Shown piece after piece: positions 43,993 to 53,374 of a stretch of DNA of 55,082 nucleotides (position 1 is its first letter; every line of letters starts with the position of its first letter). Position numbers and translations under genes: made by a program. This DNA is from a bacterium (lineage in GTDB: Bacteria; 4484-113; JAFGCY01). The stretch covers positions 1-55,082 of the forward strand of contig JAGRNT010000007.1 in the NCBI GenBank assembly GCA_020440605.1, written 5' to 3'. The notes beneath the pieces are model-generated. The model was not told the origin of the DNA, ran no database searches, and saw nothing but the letters and a program-made list of their open reading frames with translations.

Positions 43993-45157
43993 GGCGCACA
44001 TGCTCCACGAGGCTGCGGCCGCGGTGCGCGGCAAGGCGCTCCAGCAGCAGGTCCAGCCGGTCCTGGCCGAACATCTCGAGCAGGGCATCCGCCAGCACCA
44101 GCGCCAGCTCCGCCTCCAGCACACTGCAGGCGCGCGGCACGATGCAGACATCACTGCGCTGGTAGCGCGCCCGGCGGCTCTCGCCGCTCTGCAGGTCCAC
44201 GCTGTGCAGGGTCTTCTGCAATGTGGCAACGGGTTTCAGGTGCACGCGCAGCCAGACGGGCATGCCGTTCGTCATCCCGCCCTCGATCCCGCCGGCACGG
44301 TTGCTTGAGCGGGCCCCGTGAGCGGGATTGTCAGCATCCACCTGGTCATGCACGAGGCTGCCGGGACGCACACCGACATCGCTGCCGATGCCGATCTCTA
44401 CGGCCTTTACGGCGGGCACGCTCATCAGCGCAGCGGCCAGACGTGTGTCCAGACGGCGGTCCCAGGCCACATGCGTGCCGAGCCCGATCGGTGGGTTGCA
44501 GGCGAACAGCTCGACACTGCCGCCCAGCGAGTCACCGCTCTCCCGCGCATTGTCAATCGCGGCCTGCATCGCCGCTTCGGCTGCGGCATCATCGACTCGC
44601 ACTGGGCTTTCCTCACAGGCACTGTGGATTCGTCTGAGTTCAGCCTCGTCCAGCAGTTCCTCGGCGGGCCGCCCCTGGGCCGGGATGCCGCCGAGCATTA
44701 CAACCCGGCTGTAGATCCCGATTCCGGCTTGCGCGAGCAGCAGCCGCGCCACCGTGCCGATGGCGACGCGCATCGCGGTCTCACGGGCACTGGCCCGCTC
44801 ACTGATCGGGCGGGTCTGGTCGAGCCCGTACTTCACCGCCCCGGCGAGATCCGCATGGCCCGGACGCGGCACGGTGTACTCCGGCGGCTGGTGGTTCTGC
44901 CAGTTGGCAAAATCCAGATTCTCGATCAGCAGGCCCAGTGGCGCACCGCTGGTCCGGCCGGCATGCAGCCCGGCCAAGATCCGCGCACGGTCCCGCTCAA
45001 TCTTCATCCGCCCGCCGCTGCCGGTCCCGGCCTGGCGCCGTTGCAGCTCCGGCAGGAGCAATTCCTCAGTGATTGCCAGACCGGCGGGCATGCCTTCGAG
45101 GATCCCGAGCAGGCCCGGGCCGTGGCTGTCACCGGCGGTCATGTGTCGTAGTGCCAT
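43985..45157 (-). CDS. aroC: Chorismate synthase
   Basis: 390 residues, the normal length. FMNH2-dependent conversion of EPSP to chorismate. Motifs: MTAGDSHGPGLLGILEGMPAG, LQRRQAGTGSGGRMKIERD, HAGRTSGAPLGL, RPGHADLAGAVKYG, RASARETAMRVAIGTVARLLL and SNRAGGIEGGMTNGMPVWLRVHLKP. The Asp/His set for flavin chemistry is present. It sits one base after aroE and overlaps aroKB. An FMN reductase is not required in this operon. Confidence 0.97.
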   Translation of the reverse strand: MALRHMTAGDSHGPGLLGILEGMPAGLAITEELLLPELQRRQAGTGSGGRMKIERDRARILAGLHAGRTSGAPLGLLIENLDFANWQNHQPPEYTVPRPGHADLAGAVKYGLDQTRPISERASARETAMRVAIGTVARLLLAQAGIGIYSRVVMLGGIPAQGRPAEELLDEAELRRIHSACEESPVRVDDAAAEAAMQAAIDNARESGDSLGGSVELFACNPPIGLGTHVAWDRRLDTRLAAALMSVPAVKAVEIGIGSDVGVRPGSLVHDQVDADNPAHGARSSNRAGGIEGGMTNGMPVWLRVHLKPVATLQKTLHSVDLQSGESRRARYQRSDVCIVPRACSVLEAELALVLADALLEMFGQDRLDLLLERLAAHRGRSLVEHVRHV

Positions 45158-45158
45158 C

Positions 45159-46034
45159 TCAGGGTCTCCCGGTTACGTTGGCCAGCAGCAGCTTTGCGTC
45201 CACGCTGTGCCCACTGAGCAGTTCGAAAGCCTCCGCCGCCTGGCAGGCGAGCATCGCCAGTCCGTTTTCACTCTGTGCACCGCAGTTGGCAAGCTGGGCC
45301 ATGAAGCGTGTCACAGCTGGATGGTACACCAGATCGAGAGCGAGCATCCCGCGCGGCACGTCGTAGAACCCGCCCAGCGGCGATTCATCCTCGCGGCCGG
45401 CCATCCCGGCGCTGGTGCAGTTCACGAGCAGGTCAGCATGCGTGAGCAGCTCAAGCATCTGTTCATTGTCAATGTATGCCAGCTCGACATTCAGCGGGCG
45501 GCGCAGCTTTGCCGCGAATTCATCAAAGCGGTGCAGGGATTCCGTGCTGCGTCCGGCCACCAGCACGCTGGCGCAGCTCAGGCGAGAAAGCGCCAGCAGC
45601 ACGCTTCTGGCAACAGAGCCCGTGCCGAGGATCACAGCCAGCTTCCCGGATGGATCGAAGCCGTGGACCTGCGTCAGGGCACGGCTGAAGCCACCCACGT
45701 CTGTATTGGCGGCGAGAATCCCCTCGTCCGTGAACTGCAGCAGGTTGGCATTGCCGGTCAGCCTGGCTTCCTCGCTATGGATGTCAGCACAGGCAAAGGC
45801 ACGTTGCTTGTGCGGCGTCGTCACGTTTATCCCATGATAGCCCTGCTCAGCGCAGGCAGCCAGGCAGCCGCTGAAGCCCTCTTCATCACAGGGCAGCAGT
45901 TCATAGCTGCAGGCGATCCCGCACTGCCGGGCCGCTGCCGCAAACAGGCGCGGGGAGAGGGAGTGGCTGACCGGATAACCGGCCAGCCCCGCCCTCAGCA
46001 GGCGCAGGTCCTGCCGTGCATCGGTACTTCTCAT
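45159..46034 (-). CDS. aroE: Shikimate dehydrogenase
   Basis: 291 residues. NADP(H)-dependent reduction of 3-dehydroshikimate. Substrate-binding motifs: GYPVSHSLSPRLFAAAARQCGI and GINVTTPHKQRAF, with the catalytic Lys, and the Asp in NTDVGGFSRAL. The dinucleotide fold is VILGTGSVARSVLLALS, with SVAR replacing the common GAAR, followed by VLVAGRSTES. The C-terminal ENGLAMLACQAAEAFELLSG is standard. It lies between aroA and aroC with one-base spacing. Confidence 0.95.
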   Translation of the reverse strand: MRSTDARQDLRLLRAGLAGYPVSHSLSPRLFAAAARQCGIACSYELLPCDEEGFSGCLAACAEQGYHGINVTTPHKQRAFACADIHSEEARLTGNANLLQFTDEGILAANTDVGGFSRALTQVHGFDPSGKLAVILGTGSVARSVLLALSRLSCASVLVAGRSTESLHRFDEFAAKLRRPLNVELAYIDNEQMLELLTHADLLVNCTSAGMAGREDESPLGGFYDVPRGMLALDLVYHPAVTRFMAQLANCGAQSENGLAMLACQAAEAFELLSGHSVDAKLLLANVTGRP

Positions 46035-46035
46035 G

Positions 46036-47322
46036 TCAGTTCACCAGCCTTGTGATTTCATCACGGAATCCCGGGAAGGAGACCACGATGCACTGTTCGT
46101 CACTGATTTCCACCGCGTCGTCAGTCAGCAGCGAAGCCACGACCGCCGTCATGGCGATCCGGTGGTCGCCGCGGCTGTCAACCTGTCCGCCATGCAACGT
46201 CTGCCTTCCGCTGACGACGAAGCCATCCGGCAGGGTTTCACAGGCAACGCCCAGCGCTGCCAGCATGGCCGCCGTGCTTTCGATGCGGTCGCTTTCCTTG
46301 AGCCGTAGTTCCGCGGCATCGCGAACCTCCGTCGTGCCTGCTGCCTGGCTGGCCAGCAGGGCCAGCAGCGGCAGCTCGTCGATGATCCCGGGAATGCTCT
46401 TGCCCTGGATCCGTGTTGCGTGCAGGCTGCTGGAGCGCACGCGGATTTCCGCCAGCGGTTCGCCGCAGACCAGGCGCTGGTTCTCCAGTGTGATATCCGC
46501 ACCCATCTCAATCAGTGTCTCGATGAAGCCGCAGCGGCCGGGATTGACTCCGACATCGCGCAGCAGCAGTTCGGAGCCGGGCAGCAGCAGGGCTGCGGCA
46601 ATCAGGAAGCTTGCCGAGGAAATGTCCCCCGGCAGGCTGAGTTCGCAGGCCTGCAGCCGCGCACCGGGAGGCAGTTCGATCAGGCCCGCCTCGCAGCTCA
46701 GTCCGCTGCCCATGTATTGCAGCATGCGTTCGCTGTGGTCGCGGGTCGGCACCGCCTCCAGCAGGCGGCAGCCGGAGCCGGCGGCAAGTGAGGCCAGCAG
46801 CAGGGCACTCTTGACCTGGGCGCTGGCAACCTCCGGCTTGTGCAGTGTGAAGGGCAGGCGTGCACCATCAATGCGCAGCGGCAGCCGGCCCTCGATTTCA
46901 AGGTAGTCGATCACGCTGCCCATGTCGCGCAGGGGGTCGACAACGCGGGCCATCGGCCTGCCCCGCAGCGAGGCGTCGCCATCGAGGCTGCTGCTGAAGC
47001 GCTGGGCGCTGAGCACGCCGCAGAGCAGGCGCGCGGTGGTTCCGCTGTTGCGGCAGTCCAGCACCCTTCGCGGGGTGCGCAGGCCGCTGAGCCCCTTGCC
47101 ATGCACGCGCACGCTGCCGTCCGCCGCGGCTTCGCTGATGCTGATCCCGAGCTCCCGCAGGCAGTCCCGCGTTGCCAGCACATCCGCGCCGGAGGGCAGG
47201 CCCTGGATCAGGCTCTCCCCTTCGGCGAGTGCGGAGAGCAGCAGGGCGCGGTGTGCGATGCTCTTGTCTCCGGGCACGCTGGCCGTGCCGCGCAGGCTGG
47301 CTCTGGCTGTCAGCGCGCCCAT
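46036..47322 (-). CDS. aroA: 3-phosphoshikimate 1-carboxyvinyltransferase (EPSP synthase)
   Basis: 428 residues from the ATG at 47322, the usual length. Transfers enolpyruvate from PEP to shikimate-3-phosphate. Motifs: [15 protein letters not shown] (Lys, Ser contacts), [85 protein letters not shown] and [15 protein letters not shown]. The residue pattern NSGTTARL differs from LGNAGTAMRP of class I enzymes and fits class II-like EPSPS. The start shares one base with the aroF stop (TGATG). Confidence 0.96.
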   Translation of the reverse strand: MGALTARASLRGTASVPGDKSIAHRALLLSALAEGESLIQGLPSGADVLATRDCLRELGISISEAAADGSVRVHGKGLSGLRTPRRVLDCRNSGTTARLLCGVLSAQRFSSSLDGDASLRGRPMARVVDPLRDMGSVIDYLEIEGRLPLRIDGARLPFTLHKPEVASAQVKSALLLASLAAGSGCRLLEAVPTRDHSERMLQYMGSGLSCEAGLIELPPGARLQACELSLPGDISSASFLIAAALLLPGSELLLRDVGVNPGRCGFIETLIEMGADITLENQRLVCGEPLAEIRVRSSSLHATRIQGKSIPGIIDELPLLALLASQAAGTTEVRDAAELRLKESDRIESTAAMLAALGVACETLPDGFVVSGRQTLHGGQVDSRGDHRIAMTAVVASLLTDDAVEISDEQCIVVSFPGFRDEITRLVN

Positions 47323-48338
47323 CAGAAGCTCCTCCCCATGGCGGAGCAGATGGGGCCAAGTGCGCTGCCGACGTCCGCCAGCATTTCCGGAGTGAGGCTC
47401 TGCTTGCCGTCGCACAGGGCGTCGTCAGGACAGGGATGGGCCTCGATGATCAGGCCGTCAGCCCCGGCGGCCACCGCTGCCAGGGACATCGGCCGGATCA
47501 GTTCGCGCCGTCCCGTGGCATGGCTCGGATCCACGATCACCGGCAGGTGTGTCAGCTGCTTGAGGGCCGCCACCGCCGCGATGTCGAGGGTGTTGCGTGT
47601 GTAGCTTTCGAAGGTGCGGATCCCGCGCTCGCAGAGCACCACCTGGCTGTTGCCGGCGGCGAGCACGTACTCCGCTGACATCAGCAGTTCCTCGATGCTT
47701 GCCATCATTCCGCGCTTGAGCAGCACGGGGCGCTCACTGCGGCCAGCGGCTTCCAGCAGCGCGAAGTTCTGCATGTTGCGCGCACCGATCTGCAGCATGT
47801 CACTGTACTCGGAGATCGGTCCGACCATTTCCGGATGCAGGACCTCGGTGACGATCGGCAACCCGCAGCTTTCACCGGCGGACTTCAGCAGGCGCAGGCC
47901 GGGCAGGCCCATGCCCTGGAAGGCATAGGGTGAGGAGCGCGGCTTGAAGGCTCCGCCGCGCAGGATCCGGGCCCCGCTGGCAGCGGCGGCGCGAGCGGCA
48001 GCGCAGACCTGCTCAGCACTCTCCACGGCACAGGGTCCGGCGATCAGCACGAAGCGCTCCGCGCCGAGCTCCACCCCGCCCACGTTGACAATCGTGTCCT
48101 CCGGGCGGAATTCACGGCTGGCGAGCTTGAAGGGCTGGCGCACGCCGCTGATCTCCGCCACGCCGCGCATGGCGCGCAGTTCCTCCTGCTGCGGTGCGGG
48201 CAGCAGCGCCGTTACGCCGATGCTCACCCGGCCCGGCTCGCGCGAGAGGTGCGGGGTCACGCCGCTGTCCTCCAGGCGGCGCAGGACATCACTGAGCTGT
48301 TCCAGCGGAGCCTCGGGCTCCATCACGATCACCATCAT
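47322..48338 (-). CDS. aroF: 3-deoxy-7-phosphoheptulonate synthase with N-terminal regulatory domain
   Basis: 338 residues; commits PEP and erythrose-4-phosphate to the shikimate pathway. Residues 1-80 form a ferredoxin-like (ACT-like) domain ([20 protein letters not shown]), as in the Thermotoga maritima enzyme, where it gives feedback inhibition by Tyr/Phe. The TIM barrel has IAGPCAVES (metal Cys), [45 protein letters not shown] and [12 protein letters not shown]. It is type I-beta. No chorismate mutase is fused. It lies between trpA and aroA, so chorismate supply is placed under the trp promoter. Overlaps trpA by ATGA. Confidence 0.95.
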   Translation of the reverse strand: MMVIVMEPEAPLEQLSDVLRRLEDSGVTPHLSREPGRVSIGVTALLPAPQQEELRAMRGVAEISGVRQPFKLASREFRPEDTIVNVGGVELGAERFVLIAGPCAVESAEQVCAAARAAAASGARILRGGAFKPRSSPYAFQGMGLPGLRLLKSAGESCGLPIVTEVLHPEMVGPISEYSDMLQIGARNMQNFALLEAAGRSERPVLLKRGMMASIEELLMSAEYVLAAGNSQVVLCERGIRTFESYTRNTLDIAAVAALKQLTHLPVIVDPSHATGRRELIRPMSLAAVAAGADGLIIEAHPCPDDALCDGKQSLTPEMLADVGSALGPICSAMGRSF

Positions 48339-49162
48339 CTGAGACTCTCCTTGAGTTGTCCGGCAGCCGTCAATGTGCTCCGGTCCAGTTCCCGGCGGAT
48401 GCCGGAAATGAACTGCAGTGCGGCATCAAGTGATTCATTGCCATTCTGCAGCAGCTGCAGCAGGGCGCTGCCCACGATCACTCCGTCGCCATACTGCATT
48501 GCCAGCGCCGCGGATGCAGGGTCAGCGATCCCGAAGCCGGTCAGCAGCGGCAGCGTTGTCAGGCTGCGCAGGCTCTGGCTGACGGCTGCCAGTGCCGGGT
48601 CTCCCTGGCTCTGGCCACCGGTCACGCCCATGCGCGAGACCATGTAGATGAAGCCCTCAGCCTGCTCAGCCAGCCTGTTCAGTCGTGACTCCGGGCTGGC
48701 AGGTGTGGCGAGCTGGATGCGGGCGAGGGGGCTCCCGATCAGCAGCTGCTCACGCAGCGGATCGGCACCGAGCGGCAGGTCCGGAATGATCAGCCCGCTG
48801 ATTCCCGCCGCCTCAGCCTCCGCCAGGAAGCGGGGCAGGCCATGGGCCAGCAGCGGGTTCAGATAGCCCATTGCCAGCAAAGGGATTGTCATTGTTTCGG
48901 AGAGGCGGGATGCGAGTTCCAGCGCACACTGCGTAGTCATACCGGCGGCGAGCACATGGGCACTGGCCTGCTGGATCACCGGGCCGTCCGCCAGCGGATC
49001 ACTGCAGGGCAGGCCGATCTCCACGGCATCAACGCCCTGTTGCTCCAGCAGTGGCAGCAGTTCCAGGAAACGTTCCTCATCCGGGTAGCCGGCTGTGACG
49101 TAGGCCACCAGCAGCGGGCGATGCCTGCGCCGTTCGCGCAGGTCCAGCTCAAGCCGCTTCAT
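48335..49162 (-). CDS. trpA: Tryptophan synthase alpha subunit
   Basis: 275 residues. Cleaves indole-3-glycerol phosphate to indole, which tunnels to the beta subunit. Motifs: [41 protein letters not shown] (catalytic Glu and Asp), [37 protein letters not shown] and [14 protein letters not shown]. The start at 49162 (MKRLELD) overlaps trpFB by 14 bases. LPCSDP replaces the usual IPFSDP. Confidence 0.96.
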   Translation of the reverse strand: MKRLELDLRERRRHRPLLVAYVTAGYPDEERFLELLPLLEQQGVDAVEIGLPCSDPLADGPVIQQASAHVLAAGMTTQCALELASRLSETMTIPLLAMGYLNPLLAHGLPRFLAEAEAAGISGLIIPDLPLGADPLREQLLIGSPLARIQLATPASPESRLNRLAEQAEGFIYMVSRMGVTGGQSQGDPALAAVSQSLRSLTTLPLLTGFGIADPASAALAMQYGDGVIVGSALLQLLQNGNESLDAALQFISGIRRELDRSTLTAAGQLKESLR

Positions 49163-50981
49163 GGCCGGCCTCCCTGCGCTCGCGGAGCGCTGTTGCCACA
49201 TGGGCGATGTCCTTGTCGCCACGCCCACTGAGGCAGACCACAAGTGGTCCAGTACCCGGCTGGCGCAGGGCCAGGGCCAGGGCGTGGCTGCTCTCCAGGG
49301 CGGGGATGATCCCCTCCATGCGACAGAGCAGCTCGAAGGCGGAGAGGGCTTCGTCGTCAGTCACACTTTCATAACGTACGCGGCCCACGCTGTGCAGGAA
49401 GGCGTGCTCGGGTCCGACGCCGGGATAATCCAGCCCGGCACTGATGCTGTGTACAGGTTCCACCTGGCCGTTGCCATCCTGGAGCAGGTAGCTCAGTGAG
49501 CCATGCAGCACACCGGGCCGGCCGAGGCCCAGCGCGGCGGCATGCTTGCCACTGGTATTGCCCGTGCCGCCGGCTTCCGCACCCAGCAGTTCCACTCCGC
49601 TGTCAGCGAGGAAGGCCGCGAACATCCCGATCGCATTGCTGCCGCCACCGACGCTGGCAACCACCGTCGCGGGCAGGCTGCCTACATGTTCCAGGCACTG
49701 ACGGCGGGCTTCAATGCCGATCACGGCCTGGAAGTCGCGGACCAGCAGCGGGTAGGGATGCGGGCCGACGGCGCTGCCGATCAGGTAATGCGCCTCGCGG
49801 CAGCTGGCCACCCAGTCGCGGATCGCCTCACTGGTGGCATCCTTCAGCGTGCGGCTGCCGCTGTCAACGGGCCGCACCTCGGCACCGAGCATGCGCATGC
49901 GCTGCAGGTTGGGGCTCTGGCGGCGGATGTCCTCCGTGCCCATGTAGACCCGGCAGTCCAGCCCGAGCATCGCCGCTGTGGTGGCCACCGCCACGCCATG
50001 CTGGCCGGCACCGGTCTCGGCGATCAGCAGGCGCTTGCCGAGCCTGCGGGCCAGCAGGCCCTGGCCCAGGCAGTTGTTGAGCTTGTGCGCCCCGCTGTGC
50101 AGCACGTCCTCACGCTTCAGGTAGAGCGGGCGTCCGAGCTGCTCGCTCAATCGCCTCGCAAGGTAGAGCGGAGTTTCGCGTCCCGCGAAGTCCCGCAGCA
50201 GCGAGGAAAGCTCGGAGCGGAAAGCCGCATCGCCCAGCAGGCGGGCATGTTCCCCTGCCAGTTCATCCAGGGCCGGGACCAGGCTCTCCGGAACATAGGC
50301 TCCGCCGAAGGGGCCGAAGCGCCCGTCACTGCCCGGACGGGGCAGCTCCCCCAGTCTGGCAGCCCGCACACTGCCGATGAATTCCTCCATGAGCCGTGCA
50401 TCCTTGCGGCCGGGGCTGCTTTCCACTGCGCTTGCGACATCCACGCCGATTACCTGTGTGAACTGCAGCAGGGCGGCGGCGCTGTAGGGATTCAGACTCC
50501 CGGCGATGCGCAGCGGCAGTCCGCAGGCGGCAGCACGGCGGATGTCGGCGATTGTCAATGTCATTTCAGATGAGCGGGGACGGGGCAGATCCAGCAGCAG
50601 GCTGTCAATCCCGCTGCCGGCGAGCATTGCCAGATAGGCCCCGTCACCGAGCTGCGCCGGTTCCAGCACGACGATGATCCGTGCCTCACAGCCAGCCTTC
50701 AGCTCAGCGAGGTACTGAGCGCTGACCGGCTCATGCAGCTGCAGGTAGTCCAGCCGGCAGTCCCGGGCCAGGGCTGCGGCTGCAGCCGGAGTCATCCCCT
50801 GCAGCACGGCAGCCAGCCTGGCGCTGCCGAGCGCTGCGCGGATCTCCTGCAGCTGCTCCGGACTGATCCGGCGCGGGCTGTCGCAGAGAACGCAGCCGAT
50901 GATGTCCGCGCCGAGCGATTCCGCCAGCCGTGCATCCTCGGGACTTGTCACGCCGCAGATCTTGATCTCACACGGCTTCAT
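49149..50981 (-). CDS. trpFB: Fused phosphoribosylanthranilate isomerase / tryptophan synthase beta
   Basis: 610 residues. Residues 1-205 are Trp[14 protein letters not shown] (Cys9), [17 protein letters not shown] (Asp131) and [16 protein letters not shown] (phosphate loop). Residues 217-610 are Trp[38 protein letters not shown] (PLP Lys300), [33 protein letters not shown] (phosphate) and LSGRGDKD. Only about ten residues link the parts, so they are close-packed domains. The fusion joins non-consecutive steps (TrpF then TrpC then TrpA/B). The start at 50981 overlaps trpC by 14 bases; all active-site motifs are intact. Confidence 0.95.
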   Translation of the reverse strand: MKPCEIKICGVTSPEDARLAESLGADIIGCVLCDSPRRISPEQLQEIRAALGSARLAAVLQGMTPAAAAALARDCRLDYLQLHEPVSAQYLAELKAGCEARIIVVLEPAQLGDGAYLAMLAGSGIDSLLLDLPRPRSSEMTLTIADIRRAAACGLPLRIAGSLNPYSAAALLQFTQVIGVDVASAVESSPGRKDARLMEEFIGSVRAARLGELPRPGSDGRFGPFGGAYVPESLVPALDELAGEHARLLGDAAFRSELSSLLRDFAGRETPLYLARRLSEQLGRPLYLKREDVLHSGAHKLNNCLGQGLLARRLGKRLLIAETGAGQHGVAVATTAAMLGLDCRVYMGTEDIRRQSPNLQRMRMLGAEVRPVDSGSRTLKDATSEAIRDWVASCREAHYLIGSAVGPHPYPLLVRDFQAVIGIEARRQCLEHVGSLPATVVASVGGGSNAIGMFAAFLADSGVELLGAEAGGTGNTSGKHAAALGLGRPGVLHGSLSYLLQDGNGQVEPVHSISAGLDYPGVGPEHAFLHSVGRVRYESVTDDEALSAFELLCRMEGIIPALESSHALALALRQPGTGPLVVCLSGRGDKDIAHVATALRERREAGHEAA

Positions 50982-51765
50982 GCGTGACCTCCCTCGACAG
51001 CATCTCCGCCAGGCGCTTTTCCGGGCGGTCATGCTCCAGCAGCTCGGAGCCGATCAGGAAGCTGTGGATGCCGCGGTTCATGAACATGCGCATGTCCTCT
51101 ATCCCGCGGATCCCGCTTTCGGCGACGATGCGGATGCCCTGCGGCACACGGCCCGCCAGTCGCAGCGCAGCTCGCAGGTCCAGTTCCAGGCTGTCGAGGT
51201 CGCGGGCGTTGATCCCGATCAGCTCCGGCTTCAGTGCCAGCGCGCGTTCCAGCTCCGCTTCACTGTGGACTTCGAGCAGCACTTCCAGCCCGATTTCCCT
51301 GCTCAGGGTGTACAGCCGGCGCAGGCAGTCGTCGTCAAGCAGGCGCACGATCAGCAGCACGGCATCAGCACCGAGCAGGCGTGTCTCGAGGATGTCGAAT
51401 TCAGAGATGATGAATTCCTTGCGCAGCACGGGAATCCCGACTGAGGCACTGGCTTCACTCAGGCCGTTCTTGTGCATCCCGAAGAACTGCTCGTTGGTGA
51501 GCACGGAAATCGCCGCGGCTCCGCTTCGTTCATAGGCTGTTGCCAGCAGGCCCGGGGCCCGGTAGCCGCCGAGCTCGCCCCTGCTTGGCGAGCAGCGCTT
51601 GATTTCCGCAATCACCGCCGGTCGCTGTTCCAGAGCGCGCTGCAGGCTGCGCACGGACGGCAGTGACATGCAGTCCTCATGCAGGCGCTGCATTTTGTAG
51701 CTGTCAATCGACAGGGGCTGGCGCCGCCGCCGGTCGGCGATGATCCTCTCAAGCAGTGCGTTCAT
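50968..51765 (-). CDS. trpC: Indole-3-glycerol-phosphate synthase
   Basis: 265 residues. TIM-barrel enzyme closing the indole ring. Motifs: [15 protein letters not shown] (catalytic Glu, Lys), [27 protein letters not shown] (catalytic Lys), [52 protein letters not shown] and [21 protein letters not shown] replaces the common FFGGSLEDL. Overlaps trpD (ATGA) and trpFB (14 bases). Confidence 0.95.
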   Translation of the reverse strand: MNALLERIIADRRRRQPLSIDSYKMQRLHEDCMSLPSVRSLQRALEQRPAVIAEIKRCSPSRGELGGYRAPGLLATAYERSGAAAISVLTNEQFFGMHKNGLSEASASVGIPVLRKEFIISEFDILETRLLGADAVLLIVRLLDDDCLRRLYTLSREIGLEVLLEVHSEAELERALALKPELIGINARDLDSLELDLRAALRLAGRVPQGIRIVAESGIRGIEDMRMFMNRGIHSFLIGSELLEHDRPEKRLAEMLSREVTHEAV

Positions 51766-52790
51766 GCCGCCACCTCCAGGCTGTTGCTCAGATTCACGAG
51801 AGCCTGCAAGGCCGCCTTGGCCCTGCCGCTGTCAATCGCCTCGGCCGCGATCGCCACACCTTCCGGCAGCTTGTCACACAGGCCGCCGAGCACGGCACAT
51901 GCTGCGGCATTCGCGAGGACGATCTCCCGTGCCGGACCGGCTTCCCCAGCAAGCAGGCGACGGATGATATCGGCGTTTTCGCTGCGCTCCCCGCCCAGCA
52001 GGGCGCACTTTTCAATCCCGGCCAGTCCGAAGTCGGCCGGCTGCAGTTCACGGCTGCGTATGTCATTGCCATTCACTTCGATCAGGAGCGTGGCCGCACT
52101 GAGGCTGATCTCGTCCAGGCCGTCACGGCCGGCGACCACGAAGGCCCGGCTGCCGCCGAGCATCGAGAGCGCTCCGGCGATGCGCCGCGCGCAGTCCTCC
52201 GAGAAGCAGCCGATCAGCTGGCGGCTGGCGCGGGCCGGATTGCTGAGTGGCCCGAGCATGTTGAAGCAGGTCCGCACCCCGAGTGCCCTGCGCAGCGGGG
52301 CGAGGCTGGCCATCGCCGGATGCAGGGCCGGGGCATAGAGGAAGCCCACGCCACAGTGCTCGATGCATTCCGCCATGCCGCGGCTGTCCAGCAGCACGTT
52401 CACACCCAGCTCCTCAAGTACATCGGCGCTGCCGCAGCGGCTGCTCACGGAGCGGTTGCCATGCTTGGCAACACGCAGGCCCATGCCCGCCGCCACGAAT
52501 GCCGTGGCCGTGGATATGTTGAAGCTGCCGCTGCCGTCGCCGCCGGTGCCGCAGGTGTCGATCAGGTCCGGACCGGGCCGGACCTCCACAGGGGTGCAGC
52601 GCTCACGCATCAGTTCAGCAAAGCCGCAGAGTTCGGCACTGCTCTCACCGCGCATCCGCAGGGCCACGAGCAGCGCGCTGCCGAGTTCGGGGCTTGCGCC
52701 ATTGTCCAGCATCTCCGCGAGCAGTGCACGAGCCTGCTCCCGGCTCAGTTCGGCACCGCTGAGGATCGTCTCAAGGGATTCGCGCAGCAT
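51762..52790 (-). CDS. trpD: Anthranilate phosphoribosyltransferase
   Basis: 342 residues, standard length and not fused to trpG. Transfers phosphoribosyl from PRPP to anthranilate. Motifs: DTCGTGGDGSGSFNISTATAFVAAG (PRPP loop), VAKHGNRSVSSRCGSADVLEELGVN, FLYAPALHPAM, RTCFNMLGPLSNPA and VVAGRDGLDEIS. It shares one base with the trpG stop (TGATG) and four with trpC. Confidence 0.96.
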   Translation of the reverse strand: MLRESLETILSGAELSREQARALLAEMLDNGASPELGSALLVALRMRGESSAELCGFAELMRERCTPVEVRPGPDLIDTCGTGGDGSGSFNISTATAFVAAGMGLRVAKHGNRSVSSRCGSADVLEELGVNVLLDSRGMAECIEHCGVGFLYAPALHPAMASLAPLRRALGVRTCFNMLGPLSNPARASRQLIGCFSEDCARRIAGALSMLGGSRAFVVAGRDGLDEISLSAATLLIEVNGNDIRSRELQPADFGLAGIEKCALLGGERSENADIIRRLLAGEAGPAREIVLANAAACAVLGGLCDKLPEGVAIAAEAIDSGRAKAALQALVNLSNSLEVAA

Positions 52791-53374
52791 CAGCGCACCT
52801 CCAGGGGGCGCAGCTGCGCCAGCATGTTGTCAATCAGCCGCCCGCCCACGGCCGTGAGCAGTGACTCGGGATGGAACTGCAGGCCACAGAGCGGCAGGCT
52901 GCGGTGGCGGATCGCCATCACTTCCCCGTGGCTGGTATGCGCCGTGAGTTCCAGGCAGTCCGGCAGGCTGTCCGGATCAACCACGAGCGAGTGGTAGCGC
53001 ATCGCCTCATACGGGTTTGGCAGGCCACGGTGGATGCCGCGACCGTCATGGTAGATCAGTGAACTGCGGCCGTGCATCAGGCGTGCGGCGCGTACGATCC
53101 GCGCGCCGAAGTGCATTGCCAGGGCCTGGTGTCCAAGGCAGATTCCGAGCATGGGCAGCTCGTGGCAGAGCCCGGCGATGATCTCCGGCATGTTGCCAGC
53201 GTCCTGCGGCTGGCCGGGACCCGGGCTGAGCACGATCAGCTCCGGGGCCAGGGCCCGCAGGCCGGCGCTGTCAATCGCATCATTGCGGAAGACCCTGAGC
53301 TCACCGCCGCGCTGCCCGAGCATCTGCACGAGGTTGTAGGTGAACGAATCGTAGTTGTCAATCACGGCAATCAT
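52790..53374 (-). CDS. trpG: Anthranilate synthase glutamine amidotransferase subunit
   Basis: 194 residues from ATG 53374. Class I amidotransferase supplying ammonia to TrpE. Motifs: DNYDSFTYNLVQ, LSPGPGQPQDAGN (oxyanion region), LGICLGHQALAM (nucleophile Cys79), RYHSLVVD and GLQFHPESLLT (His/Glu of the triad). It could also serve aminodeoxychorismate synthase (PabA), as in many bacteria with a single copy. The start overlaps trpE by four bases. Confidence 0.95.
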   Translation of the reverse strand: MIAVIDNYDSFTYNLVQMLGQRGGELRVFRNDAIDSAGLRALAPELIVLSPGPGQPQDAGNMPEIIAGLCHELPMLGICLGHQALAMHFGARIVRAARLMHGRSSLIYHDGRGIHRGLPNPYEAMRYHSLVVDPDSLPDCLELTAHTSHGEVMAIRHRSLPLCGLQFHPESLLTAVGGRLIDNMLAQLRPLEVR

